Shown: piece after piece, positions 39,423 through 51,500 of the stretch
How the letters are laid out: the number at the start of each line of letters is the position of its first letter
Position numbering within the stretch: position 1 is the first letter of the stretch
Source of the DNA: Callaeas wilsoni
Lineage: Eukaryota > Chordata > Aves > Passeriformes > Callaeidae
Assembly: GCA_013398955.1 (NCBI GenBank)
Contig: VWPU01011600.1
Span: 17,704-81,703, forward strand
Direction: 5' to 3'
Length of the DNA: 64,000 nucleotides
Translations under genes and position numbers: made by a program
The notes under the pieces: generated by a model
What the model was told of the DNA's origin: nothing
Databases searched by the model: none
What the model saw: only the letters and a program-made list of their open reading frames with translations

Positions 39423-39431
39423 GATGGCGGC
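39421..39431 (+). promoter_or_regulatory. GPATCH1: YY1-type motif overlapping the GPATCH1 start codon
   Basis: AAGATGGCGGC matches the classic YY1 consensus AANATGGCGGC. In many vertebrate housekeeping genes this motif sits just downstream of the transcription start and supplies the initiating ATG, as here. Confidence 0.65.
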
Positions 39432-39502
39432 GGTGGAGAGCAGCGACAGCGAGGAGGAGGACTTGGTGAGCTATGGAAGCGCGCTGCAGCCCCTGCAGGA
39501 GG
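39424..39502 (+). CDS. GPATCH1: GPATCH1 exon 1, start codon, residues 1-27
   Basis: ATG in context TAAGATGG. It encodes [20 protein letters not shown], matching the acidic N-terminus of GPATCH1, and ends GAGG|GTAAGG in phase 1. The homology to [15 protein letters not shown] fixes the start. Confidence 0.95.
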
Positions 39503-42500
39503 GTAAGGGACCCCTTAAGGGATGTTCGTCTGCTCCTCCTCCGTCCCTCTGCCAATGCGTTGTGGCGAGCACTGAGCGGCCCGGCGTGAGGCGCTGGGGC
39601 CGGGGTATTCCGGAGGGCCTGCGCGATCCAGTTCGCGGCTGAAGGCCGTCCAGCCCTTACTTTGGGGAACTCTGGCGTGTGGGCCCAGCGCAGAGCTGCT
39701 TCCCCTTCCTCCTGCTGCCGCGGGGCGTGGGGCCTTTCTCGGCAGCCGTGCTGCCCTGCGAGAGGATCTGGCCCGGCAATAGAGCGAGCCGCGTGGGAGC
39801 GGAGTGGGGAAAGGCCTTCTCGGCGCTACACCGGTTTGCAGGTGTGGCTGGGGTAGGCAAGTATGCTAATCTGACCGCCCGATGCTTATATTGATGAGAC
39901 GCACAGGGCATCGTTGGAAGACTAATGTACAGTTGTGACCCCTAAGTCTGTGCCACTTTATTCGAGAAATGCTGTTAAAAAGGGGTAAATGCTTGTGTCA
40001 AAGTCTATGGCTTTTGTGTTTTGTTTCAGTTTAGACGCATTTGATGTGTAATTTCTCAAGCAATTACTGAAGTGAAGAAATTCTGCCAGAGGTCTTGCAT
40101 ACTTAAAAACTAAAAGTGTGCTTTCACAGGAAAAAAACCAGTGTTCTCAGAAGTCAGTAAAATTAAGGATTTTGATGTGAACGCTTCATGCTTTTCCTTT
40201 AGCAATGTGCATCAATGGTGTATACAAATAGTTACAGTGGGATGGAAATAAATGTAAACTGCTGATACTTTCCACGTCAAGGTGGCTAGCGTTTGATCCG
40301 GTTCTTGCAAGGAAGAAACGGCTTCTGGTGGAAGTGGGAAGTCCCTTCTTCATGTAAAGTTGTGTCTTACTTTCTGCTTTATTTGATTGTAGGTGAACGA
40401 ATTAAAAAGCCAGTTCCTCTTCAAGAGCAAACTGTTAAAGATGCAAAGGGACGATACCAGCGTTTCCATGGTGCATTTACTGGTGGCTTTTCTGCTGGCT
40501 ACTTTAACACTGTTGGCACAAAGGAAGGTTAGATATTTTGCTGTCTTCTGGGAATGGTTAAATTGAGAACCATATTTTCATGTTAGTGAAAACAAATTAA
40601 CTGTCATTAAGCATTTTTGTTCCTGCTATTCCTTATACTGTGAATAGTTGAAATAGTATTGCTGAAGTTATTTCTCCTTGAGTTTTTGGACTGTAATTTT
40701 ACAAATGTTTCTTTGATGTGTCCTTAAAATGTAAAGTTGAAATGTTTTAATGGTGTTCAAATACTGTGTTGCCTTAAGTACCTTACTTAAATATTTACCC
40801 TCTTTAAAGGATGGACACCTTCAGCTTTTGTATCATCACGGCAGAAGAGAGCGGGTAGAACCATTCTTGGACCAGAAGATTTCATGGATGAAGAGGTAAA
40901 TTTAGAAGGGAGTTGAAAACTTGTGTAAATAGTTGCCATGACAGCAAAAATGGAAGTAACCTTAAAATTACTTCTTGTATATAGTGTTATACTGGTAGTT
41001 CATATGGACTATTTCATAGGTTCACTTAAGAAGCTCCTGTAATGTCAGTATTAAAAAATAAAACCAGAGCTCAACCTTTTCACTTTATCAGGAAATGCAA
41101 ATACTTTTGAAGCTGTTTAAGATATTTGCACTAAAGTTACTGAAAAAACGACCGTAGAAGTGGCTTGAGAAAATTAGCCAATATGAACGCCATATGCCAT
41201 TTTCATTACTTTACTATTACAGTGAGTAAGAATTTGAGGAATGCTTAATCTAAATATTTTCATTTTGTGTGTATTTCCAGGATCTTAGTGAATTTGGGAT
41301 AGCACCAAAAGATATTACAACTACAGATGATTTTGCATCTAAAACTAAAGACAGAATAAAGGAGAAAGCTAGACAGATTGCAGGAGTAGTTGCTCCCATT
41401 CCAGGAACCACTGCATTTGATGATTTAATAGGACCATCCAAGTAAGTAAATTTACATAAAAGTTTGCCAAACCATTTCTTTCACTTAGAAGTGTTGTATT
41501 GCTTAGAAAAGTAACGTTTGACCACAGTAATTGCGAGACTGGAGTGTTATATTTCCTAAGTGGCCTCCACCTGGATTTTTGTTTTGAATGTGCAGACTTG
41601 TACCAAGTAAACATTTATAAGCTCTAAGGTAGTCTGTATGCAAATATTAATACATTCAGATTCAGTTTTAAGGTGGGATATAAACACAGAAGTTCAAATA
41701 TTATATATGTATTTATCAACAAATAATAAAGGTGTGTTTGAAGTATTTTCGGGTTCTGTTTCCTTTTGTTTTCTTTTTAGAATAACAGTTGGGGTTGATC
41801 TGTTACGAAAAATGGGTTGGAAAGAAGGACAAGGAATTGGACCACGAGTCAAAAGAAAGCCATACAGACAGAAACCAGGTAAGTTCAGGGAAGTTCCTGA
41901 GCTAATTAACTTTCTTGTTAGTAGTAAGTTAACATTCATAGACTGATTAGGAAGTTGGTTTTAAACCCTCTTTTTATTAATGTAGTATGATGTTATGATG
42001 TCTCTTACAGATCCTACAGTGAAAATATATGGCTGTGCATTACCACCTGGACTGTCTGAGGATTCCGAGGTACTGGACAGGGGAAAGTGGTTTGTTGACT
42101 TATACGAGAGTATGTGATAACAATTAAAGAAACAGAACAACTTCTTTAATGTTCTTGAGCAATATTTTAAAATGCAGTTTCAAATCTTCTTAAAAGTGTT
42201 TATAAATACTTTGTATGCTCAATGTGAAGAAAGGTTTTAATATCTAAATTTCTTCTTTTGTTACATGAGCAGATATAGTTCATCTACAATTCAGGAAATG
42301 CAAACTTGTCTAGGCTTATGTTAACTGAATGTTGTAAAAGCTCAACACACAGAACTTCTAGTCATATTTGCTCTTAGAAACTTTTATTTTGTACAAGGAT
42401 GAAGAGGATGAATACCAACCAGAGAATGTGACATTTGCACCAAAAGATGTAATGCCTGTAGACTTGACTCCAAAAGAGAATGTCCATGGACTTGGCTATA

Positions 42501-45500
42501 AGGGTTTGGACCCCTCACAAGCTTTGTTTGGTGTATCTGGAAGAGAACACCTGAATCTTTTCACAGGTGGTTCTGAAGAAACAAGCAATTTACTTGGTGA
42601 TCTGAGACACAGTAAAGCAAGAAAACTAGGTATTACAGGTCAGGTAAGGACATTTCTTAATGCATTTTATGATTAGTGCAGTAAAATCCAAGTATATTTT
42701 GTTTTTTAAGTGAAAGGCTCCTAGTCATTGTAGTATTATTCTAAGAAATGTTAAGTGTGGTTTGAGAATGGGATTTTTTAAAAACTTATTTTGAAGATGT
42801 GGAAAAGTCCTTTGAAGTCTTAAATGCCTTCACATATTGAAACTGTAAAAGACAGCTATAAAAAATACCTGACTCTGAGTAGCTGGATGGAAAAACATCT
42901 TGTGTTACTTTGATTAGATAAAGTTAATATTCAGTATGTTTTTAGTTTATGGTTTTTGTCTATTGTACTTTCAGTAATGCAGTATCTGTCAGCTAGAGAG
43001 GTTTTGTGTTGCTCCAGGGTATTTGTAGTTCTTATGTAGAAGCACTGTCAGTTCATATTTTGTGGGAATTCTACTTGCTTAATTTCCCTGTTAACTGATG
43101 TATTTTTTTCCTTTTGAGAACTTAACCTGCTCTTAGTCAGATTGCACATTATTTTGGTGGAACTAGTCTGCTGTCCTTGTCCTGTACACACCAAGCTTGC
43201 TGTCCCTCTCTGCCAAGGAAGTGGAATGTGTTTGCTTTTGTGCTTACTGAGATGTGGGGTTTTTTTCCACCTCAGTTTTTGTGGTGAAACTGTACCTTTT
43301 TCCCAGTGTATATATATTTGTACTGTAGATTTTATATACATAAATAGATATACATGTAGATGTGTTCTGATATGTGACTTGAAAAATTTTTACACTTTTG
43401 AGTTCTCATTTAAAATATATATTTTAGGCTTTTGGTGTAGGAGCTTTGGAGGAAGAAGATGATGATATTTATGCAACTGACACACTGTCAAAATATGATA
43501 CAGTTCTAAAGGATGAGGAGCCTGGAGATGGCTTGTATGGCTGGACAGCACCGAAACAGTATAAATCTGAAAAAAGTAAGGACTGTGGTTCTATTTAAGG
43601 AGCGAGTGTAATATGGGGGGGAAAGAAACCCAAATGTAGTCTCTATTTGCCATATATTTTAATGTTCAGCCTTCATATCTGAAAATTCTAATTTTGAGAT
43701 ATCTAATCCTCCTTCTATATTGAAGTGTTCAATTACAGAAATAATTTTCAAAGTCCTCCACTAATCCCAGTGTAGATTAAACCCTCAAAGCATATTTTCA
43801 AAAGGACAGTATGTGCTGCTTTGTGAGATACAGCATTCAGTTTCACTGAGGAAAACAAGTGATTGTGAATCATGGTTACAAAATATGACCTGCCACTTGA
43901 AAAGAGAACTTTTTTTTTAGATAGACTTCTGTATTTTCAGATAATTTTTGTAAATTTTATCTTGGTACCACTTTATTTTTGCTGCAGTGTTTGATATAAC
44001 TAGTAATTCTGGAGTACCTGTTCATGTTAGTTGTACACATTAATGGCACTGATGGCGTTAGCGGTGCACAGTGTGGATACTGTTGCTTCAGTATAAGCCA
44101 TGTTCAACTTGCAGCAATCACTCTGGTAGCAGTTTTTAGTTATATAATACTAATCTAGAATCAGAATCCTTAGTTTTAAATGAAAGGTGGTGAAGACAAC
44201 TACAATTATGATTCATAATAGACAGTGGTATATGGAAAATATTGATAAAAAAAAATTGCCTAACATGCGTGTTTTAAATATTGACCAACTTTGTCGTCAT
44301 TTTGTAGGGCCTGAAAGAGAATTTAAATATATAGGCAAAATCCTGGATGGTTTTTCCTTGGCATCAAAATCATCAGCTCCAATCAAGGTAAGCAGATAGC
44401 AACATTTTATGTGTTAACAATAACACCATTCATCATGTGAACTGTGTGGACTCTACTGCTTTTTGGTGTTTCTCTGTTTTTAGAAATAAATGTTCTGATC
44501 AGCAGTGAAAATTGGTGAATGAACAAAATTATGGCTATGGGAGCTGTTCAATAAAAACCTAAAATTTATCAGACCCCTGAAGGTATTTAAACTTTGCCTG
44601 TGTACTGGCTTTGAACAAATGCCATCCATTTGTTCACTGTTCACTGCTACTTGCCATGAAGTTGGAGGAATGGTTGAACTCAAAAAAATTATATATTTTG
44701 GTTTTAGGTCTTTCATATGTAACATTCAGTTTTCTGTAAAAATCAGGCCTCATGCTTTGTCCATTTTGCTGTTTTGGTGACAGTTTAATTTCTTAGTCCT
44801 GTCTTCAGGTTTACATAATTCATGCTATATATATTTGCATAAATAAGAATGACAAACATAATTGTATGACAGCGTCCTCGTTCTAAGGAAGAATATTTGT
44901 GTGGTATATGAAATTGCATCGTATAGGGAGCACAGGGATAACTTTTGAAGTAACAGCTTGAATGAAGAACGTGGGGAAAAACACTTCGAAAGGCATTAAA
45001 ATGTAGTAAGTATGGAAGTACTCAGTAGTCCAATGAATTGATTAAATCATTTGACTTCAGTTTAAAAAAATAGTAAGCAATATTAAGAGATATTTTCTCA
45101 AAGCAGTGCATCCTAAGATTCTTGTTAATTTTTCTGTCACTTAATGTGCACATTTTCATATTTTTTCATAGTTGTCAATATGTTGTCAATATATTTGTTC
45201 CCAGAATTTGTATTACAATGCCACTTACTGACTGGGTCTAAAGGAATTGGTAGCTTGTACTATCTGTTTCTACTGCTAAGATGTAAACTGGGAACTTCTT
45301 AGTTGAGCTGACTTTTTTTGAAACACGTTTATAGGTGTTGCATACAAAGTTGTCTCTCGCTGGACTTTTTTGTTTTGTTGCCCTTTCCCCCCCTAGATTT
45401 ATCCACCACCTATCCTGCCACGAAATTACAGACCAGTCCATTACTTTCGACCTGTGATAATAGCTGGGAATGAAAACTGCCAGTTACAGAAGGCATTGGA

Positions 45501-48500
45501 GGAATCAACTGGGAAACTTGAGAGTGATCCAACACAGCAAAGCAGGCATGCTTTGAATGCAGCTCAGAGGAGGGAACAGCTAGGAGAGACTGAGCTGAAA
45601 GGTATTGAGATATGTGACCGTATCTTTGCTTGTGTTTCAAGCATGTTTGTATGTTTGTTTATAGAACAGTAAGAATTTGGTCTGGCCTTGAATGCTTATT
45701 TTATAACATAAGTATATCAACTCTAGTTACCACAGCTAGAATACCATTTCATGGTTCAATTTCATCTCAGCAGTTGAATTATTGACATAACTGTCTGTAC
45801 TTTCATTTACTTAAATATTTTAAAGACAAAAAGTATGTGTTGGATTGTGTTTTGTGGCCTTTTATGAATATAGTAGGCTGTGATGATTTTTTCTGTAAAA
45901 TGATGTTTCACTGAAATATGTTCAAATATACTTAAAAGGTAATTTGTAACTGTGGCTCACATTTGCATCTACAATAGTGAATTTTGTTAAGTTATATGTA
46001 AATAGCATAAAAGATGTAATAGTGTCCAAATTTTTGTCTGCCATGTATGCCATTATTAATTTCTGCTTAAGAGCACTTTAACTGACTGCATATGCATGTT
46101 GTAGGGATTTTTCCTCTACTAGAGTGGAAGAAATAGTTCTAGTAATTTTTCATTTCTCTTAATCTTTTACTGCTTTTTTTCTGCTTTAGGTCCGACTCCT
46201 TCTATTTTGGAATATTTGTCTGAGAAAGATAGAGAGAGACTCAAAGAAGTGAAACAAGCATCTGAAAAACAAATTAAAGCAAAAATAGTGTCTCAGCAGT
46301 CACCAAATAGCAGATTCCAGCCAGCCTCCCCAGAAGATGCTGCTCACAAATGGCAAATGCTGCTGGGGAGGCAGTTAGCAAATGCTGGTTCTAGTGACTT
46401 CAAACCATTTGCAAAAGATCCAGAAAAACAAAAAAGATATGAAAATTTTGTGAAAAGTCTTAAACAAGGAGAAAAAGGTAAAATATTTCTTGATTAATTT
46501 TTTTTTTCCCCCTCTCCCCCCCTTTTTTTTCTTTGTCCCAGTGCGTTTTGTATTCAGTATGAGTTCTCTTCCTGAATTCCACAGCATTTCTCCTTTTACT
46601 TCCTTTCAGCACCAAGGTTAACAGAAATATTTACTGATACTTAGTCATACTGATTTCAGGAAAACTGCTCAGTTATTCAATTGTCGGCAAGTCTTGATTT
46701 TAGGCATTACATTTCATACTTCTATGATGTAGCAGAAGTTAAGTTCTACTTAATTTCCTGGATTTCCCTTACTTCATTTGCCAAGGTGCACTTCAGCTTT
46801 GGTCAGTGGAACAAGCCTTTTAATTTAGTTTGTTTCTCTTTGAGGAGTTAAACTGACAGATAATATAAAGGCAGAGGGATGATTGGGTAACAGTAGAATC
46901 AAAAGAAACCTCATACTTTCTGCAGCAGGGGGAGATAAGGACCCTAAAGTGAATTAAGTATTTCACACTTGTCAAAGCTTGTATTGTATGTCCTTTGCAT
47001 ACTCAAACTTCTGCTGTCACTTACATTCTTCTCAGAAAAATTTATGACTGTAGAAACACAGCATACATGCAGAGCTCTTACTCAAAACCAAAAAAAAATC
47101 CAACCTCCTTCATCAGTCTCTTTTCATGCTGTTTCAGTATCCTTCCATTTTGTTTAGAGTTTGCTATTAAATGATACTGTAGTGTGTCTTAGATTAAACC
47201 AGGTGCTTGCGATGCCTTGTGGTGAGTTCTCCAGCACTGTGATTTTTCTGTAAGGTATAAAAAGCTGAAATTGATCTAGGGAGTTCATCATCAGCCCGTG
47301 ATTCTAAACTGCCTTGAAATAAACTTTTTTAAAAAAGGGTTGGGTTTTTTCAAATTTTGAAGTATACCGGGGCAATCGGGGAAGAAGAAAATGGGCACCA
47401 GGGAAATATGACAGAGGAAAGCATATAGTGACAGGTAGAAAACTTGAGTTTGTTGTTCTAGTTGTGGTTTGTGGGGTTTTTGCATTTCCTTTTTTGGAAG
47501 TCGTTTTCATTATATAAAATAAAGATTTTCTGGTCAGTAGCCTCTTCTGGTTACCACATTGGACAAACTACTTGCGCTTTGAACCCATAGTTCCTCTGTT
47601 CAGGACTGGGATTTTCCCTGGGTAAAATTGAGTATTCTCAATTATGACTGTATTATGACTGCAAGTGCCTCCTTAGTCAGAATGATGAAAATGTAGAAAT
47701 GTATAAAAGACTGGAATGGTTAAAGGTCTGGTTTACTGTAAGTGTATTTGCTTGGCTGGTGTTATTTCCTCTTCCTTCTGAGAAAAAAAGTGAACCTGTT
47801 GCTGTAAAACTGTGTCTGAACTCTGTATTTATCAATGGGCACTTTATATACCAGAAGGCAAGTTACCAAAACCTAGCCAGGCTTAAACTCTTTCATTCTA
47901 TGTTTCAGTTATTTGATAAAGCTTTGGGTTACACTTTTTGTTTTAATCACCTGTTAAATCCATTAAGTATTTTGAACATTCTTTAGAGGGCAGTGAGTAA
48001 AGAATCAGTTTTACAAGTAAAATTACTTAAAATATTAATTTTGCATTTGGCAAATGCTGTCATTTTTGCTGTCTTGAAAAACTACTTCCATTTATCAGGG
48101 ATTAACACAGTTGAGATTAATACTACCCTTACACTAAATGTTCATTAAATACTTGCAAGAATGTTTGCTTATTACCTTATTTTTTGTTTAAAAAATGTTG
48201 ACCCAAAGTAAGCTGTAATCTCTGCTAAGCATTTCTCCTTGTCTTACAGTAGATACATTGGAGCGCTTTTTAGACCCAAATATGACAGAATGGGAGCGAG
48301 GAAGAGAACAGGAGGAGTTCTTCCGTGCAGCCATGTTCTACAGATCCTCAAATTCAACGCTGTCATCCAGATTTACACGGGCCAAATATGAAGATGATGT
48401 TGACAAAGTTGAAGTTCCTCGAGACCAAGAGGTATATGCTGCCTACAGTCTTTTAATACACTGGAGATGCAGTTGTTGCCTTAGCCCTGACTTTCTTCTT

Positions 48501-51500
48501 TTAAACTCATACGTAGATATGTCACTATTTTGTTGCACTTCTATTTAGCAGCTTTTGAAAACAGTCAGTGCATACACAGTAGTGATCTGTTAAACATCAT
48601 TTAAATATTTATGGATTTGTCATATTCATAAGTCTTACAGCTATAAATGTTTGACTTTTTCAGAATGATGTTAATGATAAGGAAACAGCTGTGAAGATGA
48701 AGATGTTTGGCAAACTCACAAGAGACAAGTTTGAATGGCATCCTGATAAGCTGCTGTGTAAAAGATTTAATGTTCGTGATCCATATCCTGAGTAAGATAA
48801 TTGAGACTTCTATTTTTAACACTTTTTATAAATTCTGAGTTTTTCATTTACTTGTGGAAAATCTGGCTTGGTGTTTTCTTGTGTCATAAGGTAATACAGA
48901 ACTGCACAAAGTTTTTGTGTCGTGAAATATGGTGACCTTTGGTAAAATAGAATGCATTTGTAGGACTACTGTAGGTGCTTCAGCCTGTTGTAGATAATTT
49001 GAGGACTTTTCTGTGTTGAAAACAATAATCAGCAAACAATTTTATTTCCCTCTAGTTCTTCCGTAGTGGGTTTACCAAAAGTGAAACGAGACAAGTATTC
49101 TGTTTTTAATTTCTTAACTGTGCCTGAGCCCACTACGTCTGTAACACAAGCAACAAATGAAAAGATCCAAGAGAGTTACAGTCTCAACAGTAAGTTTGTT
49201 GTTACTTTATTAATATAGCTATACGTGCGATAATAGTACAGAAAAAGCATCTTTTTCATTGGGAACCTAGCCACATGATTTTTTGTATTAAACCAAACAA
49301 AGAAATTGAAAATAAAAATTCAGTGACATAAAAACCAAAGTTAGTGATATAACGCTAATTTCTTGTATCTAGAAGACATTTATAGGTCAATTATTTATTA
49401 GAAAGATTTTTAAAATGTCGAACTGAAAAGGCAGAGTAATTTAAAATCAAGTAGACCATGAAATGGAAAACAATTTGGCATGCAGGTGATTTGAATATTT
49501 TGGATATTTTAGAACCAAAGAAGTCTTCAAGGTGGGATATCTCAGATAAAGAGAAGGAGAAAAAAGATTCTATCAGTGAACTCATTAGTCTTGCTCGATC
49601 AAAAGCTGATGTTCAGCAGCAGCCACCAGTGCCAGCAACAGAAGAATGTGGAACTGGGACGAGTGAAACTCTTCCCACTGTGGTGAGTTTATAACAGGGT
49701 TTGAACTTAAAGGGAATAGCTGTAAACCTTGACAACCCAGAATAAGATGGGTTAGTAAATGAATTGATCTAATACAGGTCAGTTTGCACAAGAGCCAACT
49801 CAGGATGAGCAAAGGCATGGTATGGCACTTTGAAGAATTTTGAGGTTATAACTCTGGGATGCAAGATTATACCTCTGATTATACTTGAAGTAGAGCTTAG
49901 GAGAAGAAAAAATGTAGCTCAGTAGTCTGGGAACTAAATTCAGTAACTTTACCACCACTCTGCTCACAGGCACAGAATATATTGATTTCTCCTTTACGTA
50001 GAGGAGAGGGCATATTTTGAGGAGAAAGGCGATGTTTCCCTTTTGCTTAAATTTAGTATTATATAATTGAAATTTGAATTAACGAATTAGAATTTATAAT
50101 ATCTGGGGATCTATCTTCATAAACTGCACTACTCTTTACAGGACGCTGGCTTAGTTCCACAGTGTTTCAGAGCTTTACTATTTGGGACTAAGATTGTTTA
50201 TTTCACAGCTATTGTGCCATCCAAATATTTTGTAAATACCTGTCAGCATGCTTGAAGTTATTCCTATCAGAGAGAGATTGTGCTTGAAATTATTCTGTAT
50301 CAGAGAGAGATTGTTAGTTTCTTTAGTGTTTAAATACAGTTTGTTATGATGCTATTTAGCAGGTAGTTGATGAAGATAAGAATCAAGGGGAAGAAAGCGG
50401 ACGACCACCCATGGACTTATTTAAGGCCATCTTTGTGAGCTCCTCAGATGAAAAATCATCTTCCTCTGAAGAAGAGAGTGATGAAGAACAGCAACCAACT
50501 ACTTCAGAAAGAGAGTCAGAAACCACCAAGCAAGTTGATGTACCAGACAGTTCTTCCTCTAATGTACAAGGTAGTACTTAATGGATGTTCATTTTTATGC
50601 AACATAAAATAAATACCTTGTAAAAGTTTTGGTTTTGAATCACACATTCTTGGACTGTTAGGACAGTGCTATGCTCCTGTGCAGATCACCTGAGATTCGT
50701 GGAGCTGGCCATGTAGAAAATGTGAATAATACAGCACTGAATAAGGCCTTGCATGTTACAGTGTTATTAGCATTGCCATGTACCTTTTGTGTAGATTTTA
50801 CAAGTAAACTGCTGTATGGAATATGGAATATGAGGGGGGACAAAACATCTAGTGTTAGAACATACTTAAAATGAAAATATTCTGTTCCCTTACTGTCACA
50901 GTTGCTTCTATTAACATTGAACTTTTACTGTTTATTAACCTTATACATCTCACGGAGTTTTCTATTCATTCTGAGTAATGGAAAAATAGTACTGTGTTAC
51001 AAAAGAGAAACAAATGCACTGATAGTACTTTAATTAATAATTGTATCGTTTAAAAGGTAAATTTTGATTTAAAAGAAAAAAAACCCACAGTATGTTGACA
51101 TGTTTCAGGATGTCAGCTACCCAGTTGGCCAAAGCAGTCCATAGAGATAGAGGATGCTGATGAGTTTGCTTTCTTAAAGGCTTTTAGAAAGCCTCCTTGA
51201 ACTTTCTTCAACACTTCCTGGAAAAAGTATTTCCTTATTTTCCTTTTAAATACAGCAGGTTTTGGATTTTTCATAGAGAGTGTGACTGCTACAACTGATT
51301 CTGGCATTTCTTCATTGCCTACTTCAAAGCAGGAGCTGGATGCAACAGAGGAATTTGGACCAAAGTTGCCACCAGCTTTTTCTTCTGGTAGGTTCTGTAA
51401 GCATCTAGAGTGTAAATTCTGCACATTGAAATTGTATATAAAATACATGATACCTCTCTTTAAAAAAAGTATTTGTGAATAGGCACTCTATCTCTTAAAT

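Larger units (their letters stand above)
38990..39880. promoter_or_regulatory. GPATCH1: CpG-island promoter region of GPATCH1
   Basis: A GC- and CpG-rich block surrounding GPATCH1 exon 1, with no TATA box near the start. It holds the YY1-type motifs at 39390-39400 and 39421-39431. Transcription runs rightward. The exact start site is not visible. Confidence 0.75.

Noticed and set aside
38955..39642. Open frames of 112-194 codons around GPATCH1 exon 1
   Set aside because: Same GC-island effect. Only the frame starting at 39424 continues into homologous exons.
47678..47785. C-box-like ATGATGA and D-box-like CTGA in GPATCH1 intron 11, possible snoRNA
   Set aside because: The distance is long and no terminal stem pairs the two ends. 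It is probably chance.
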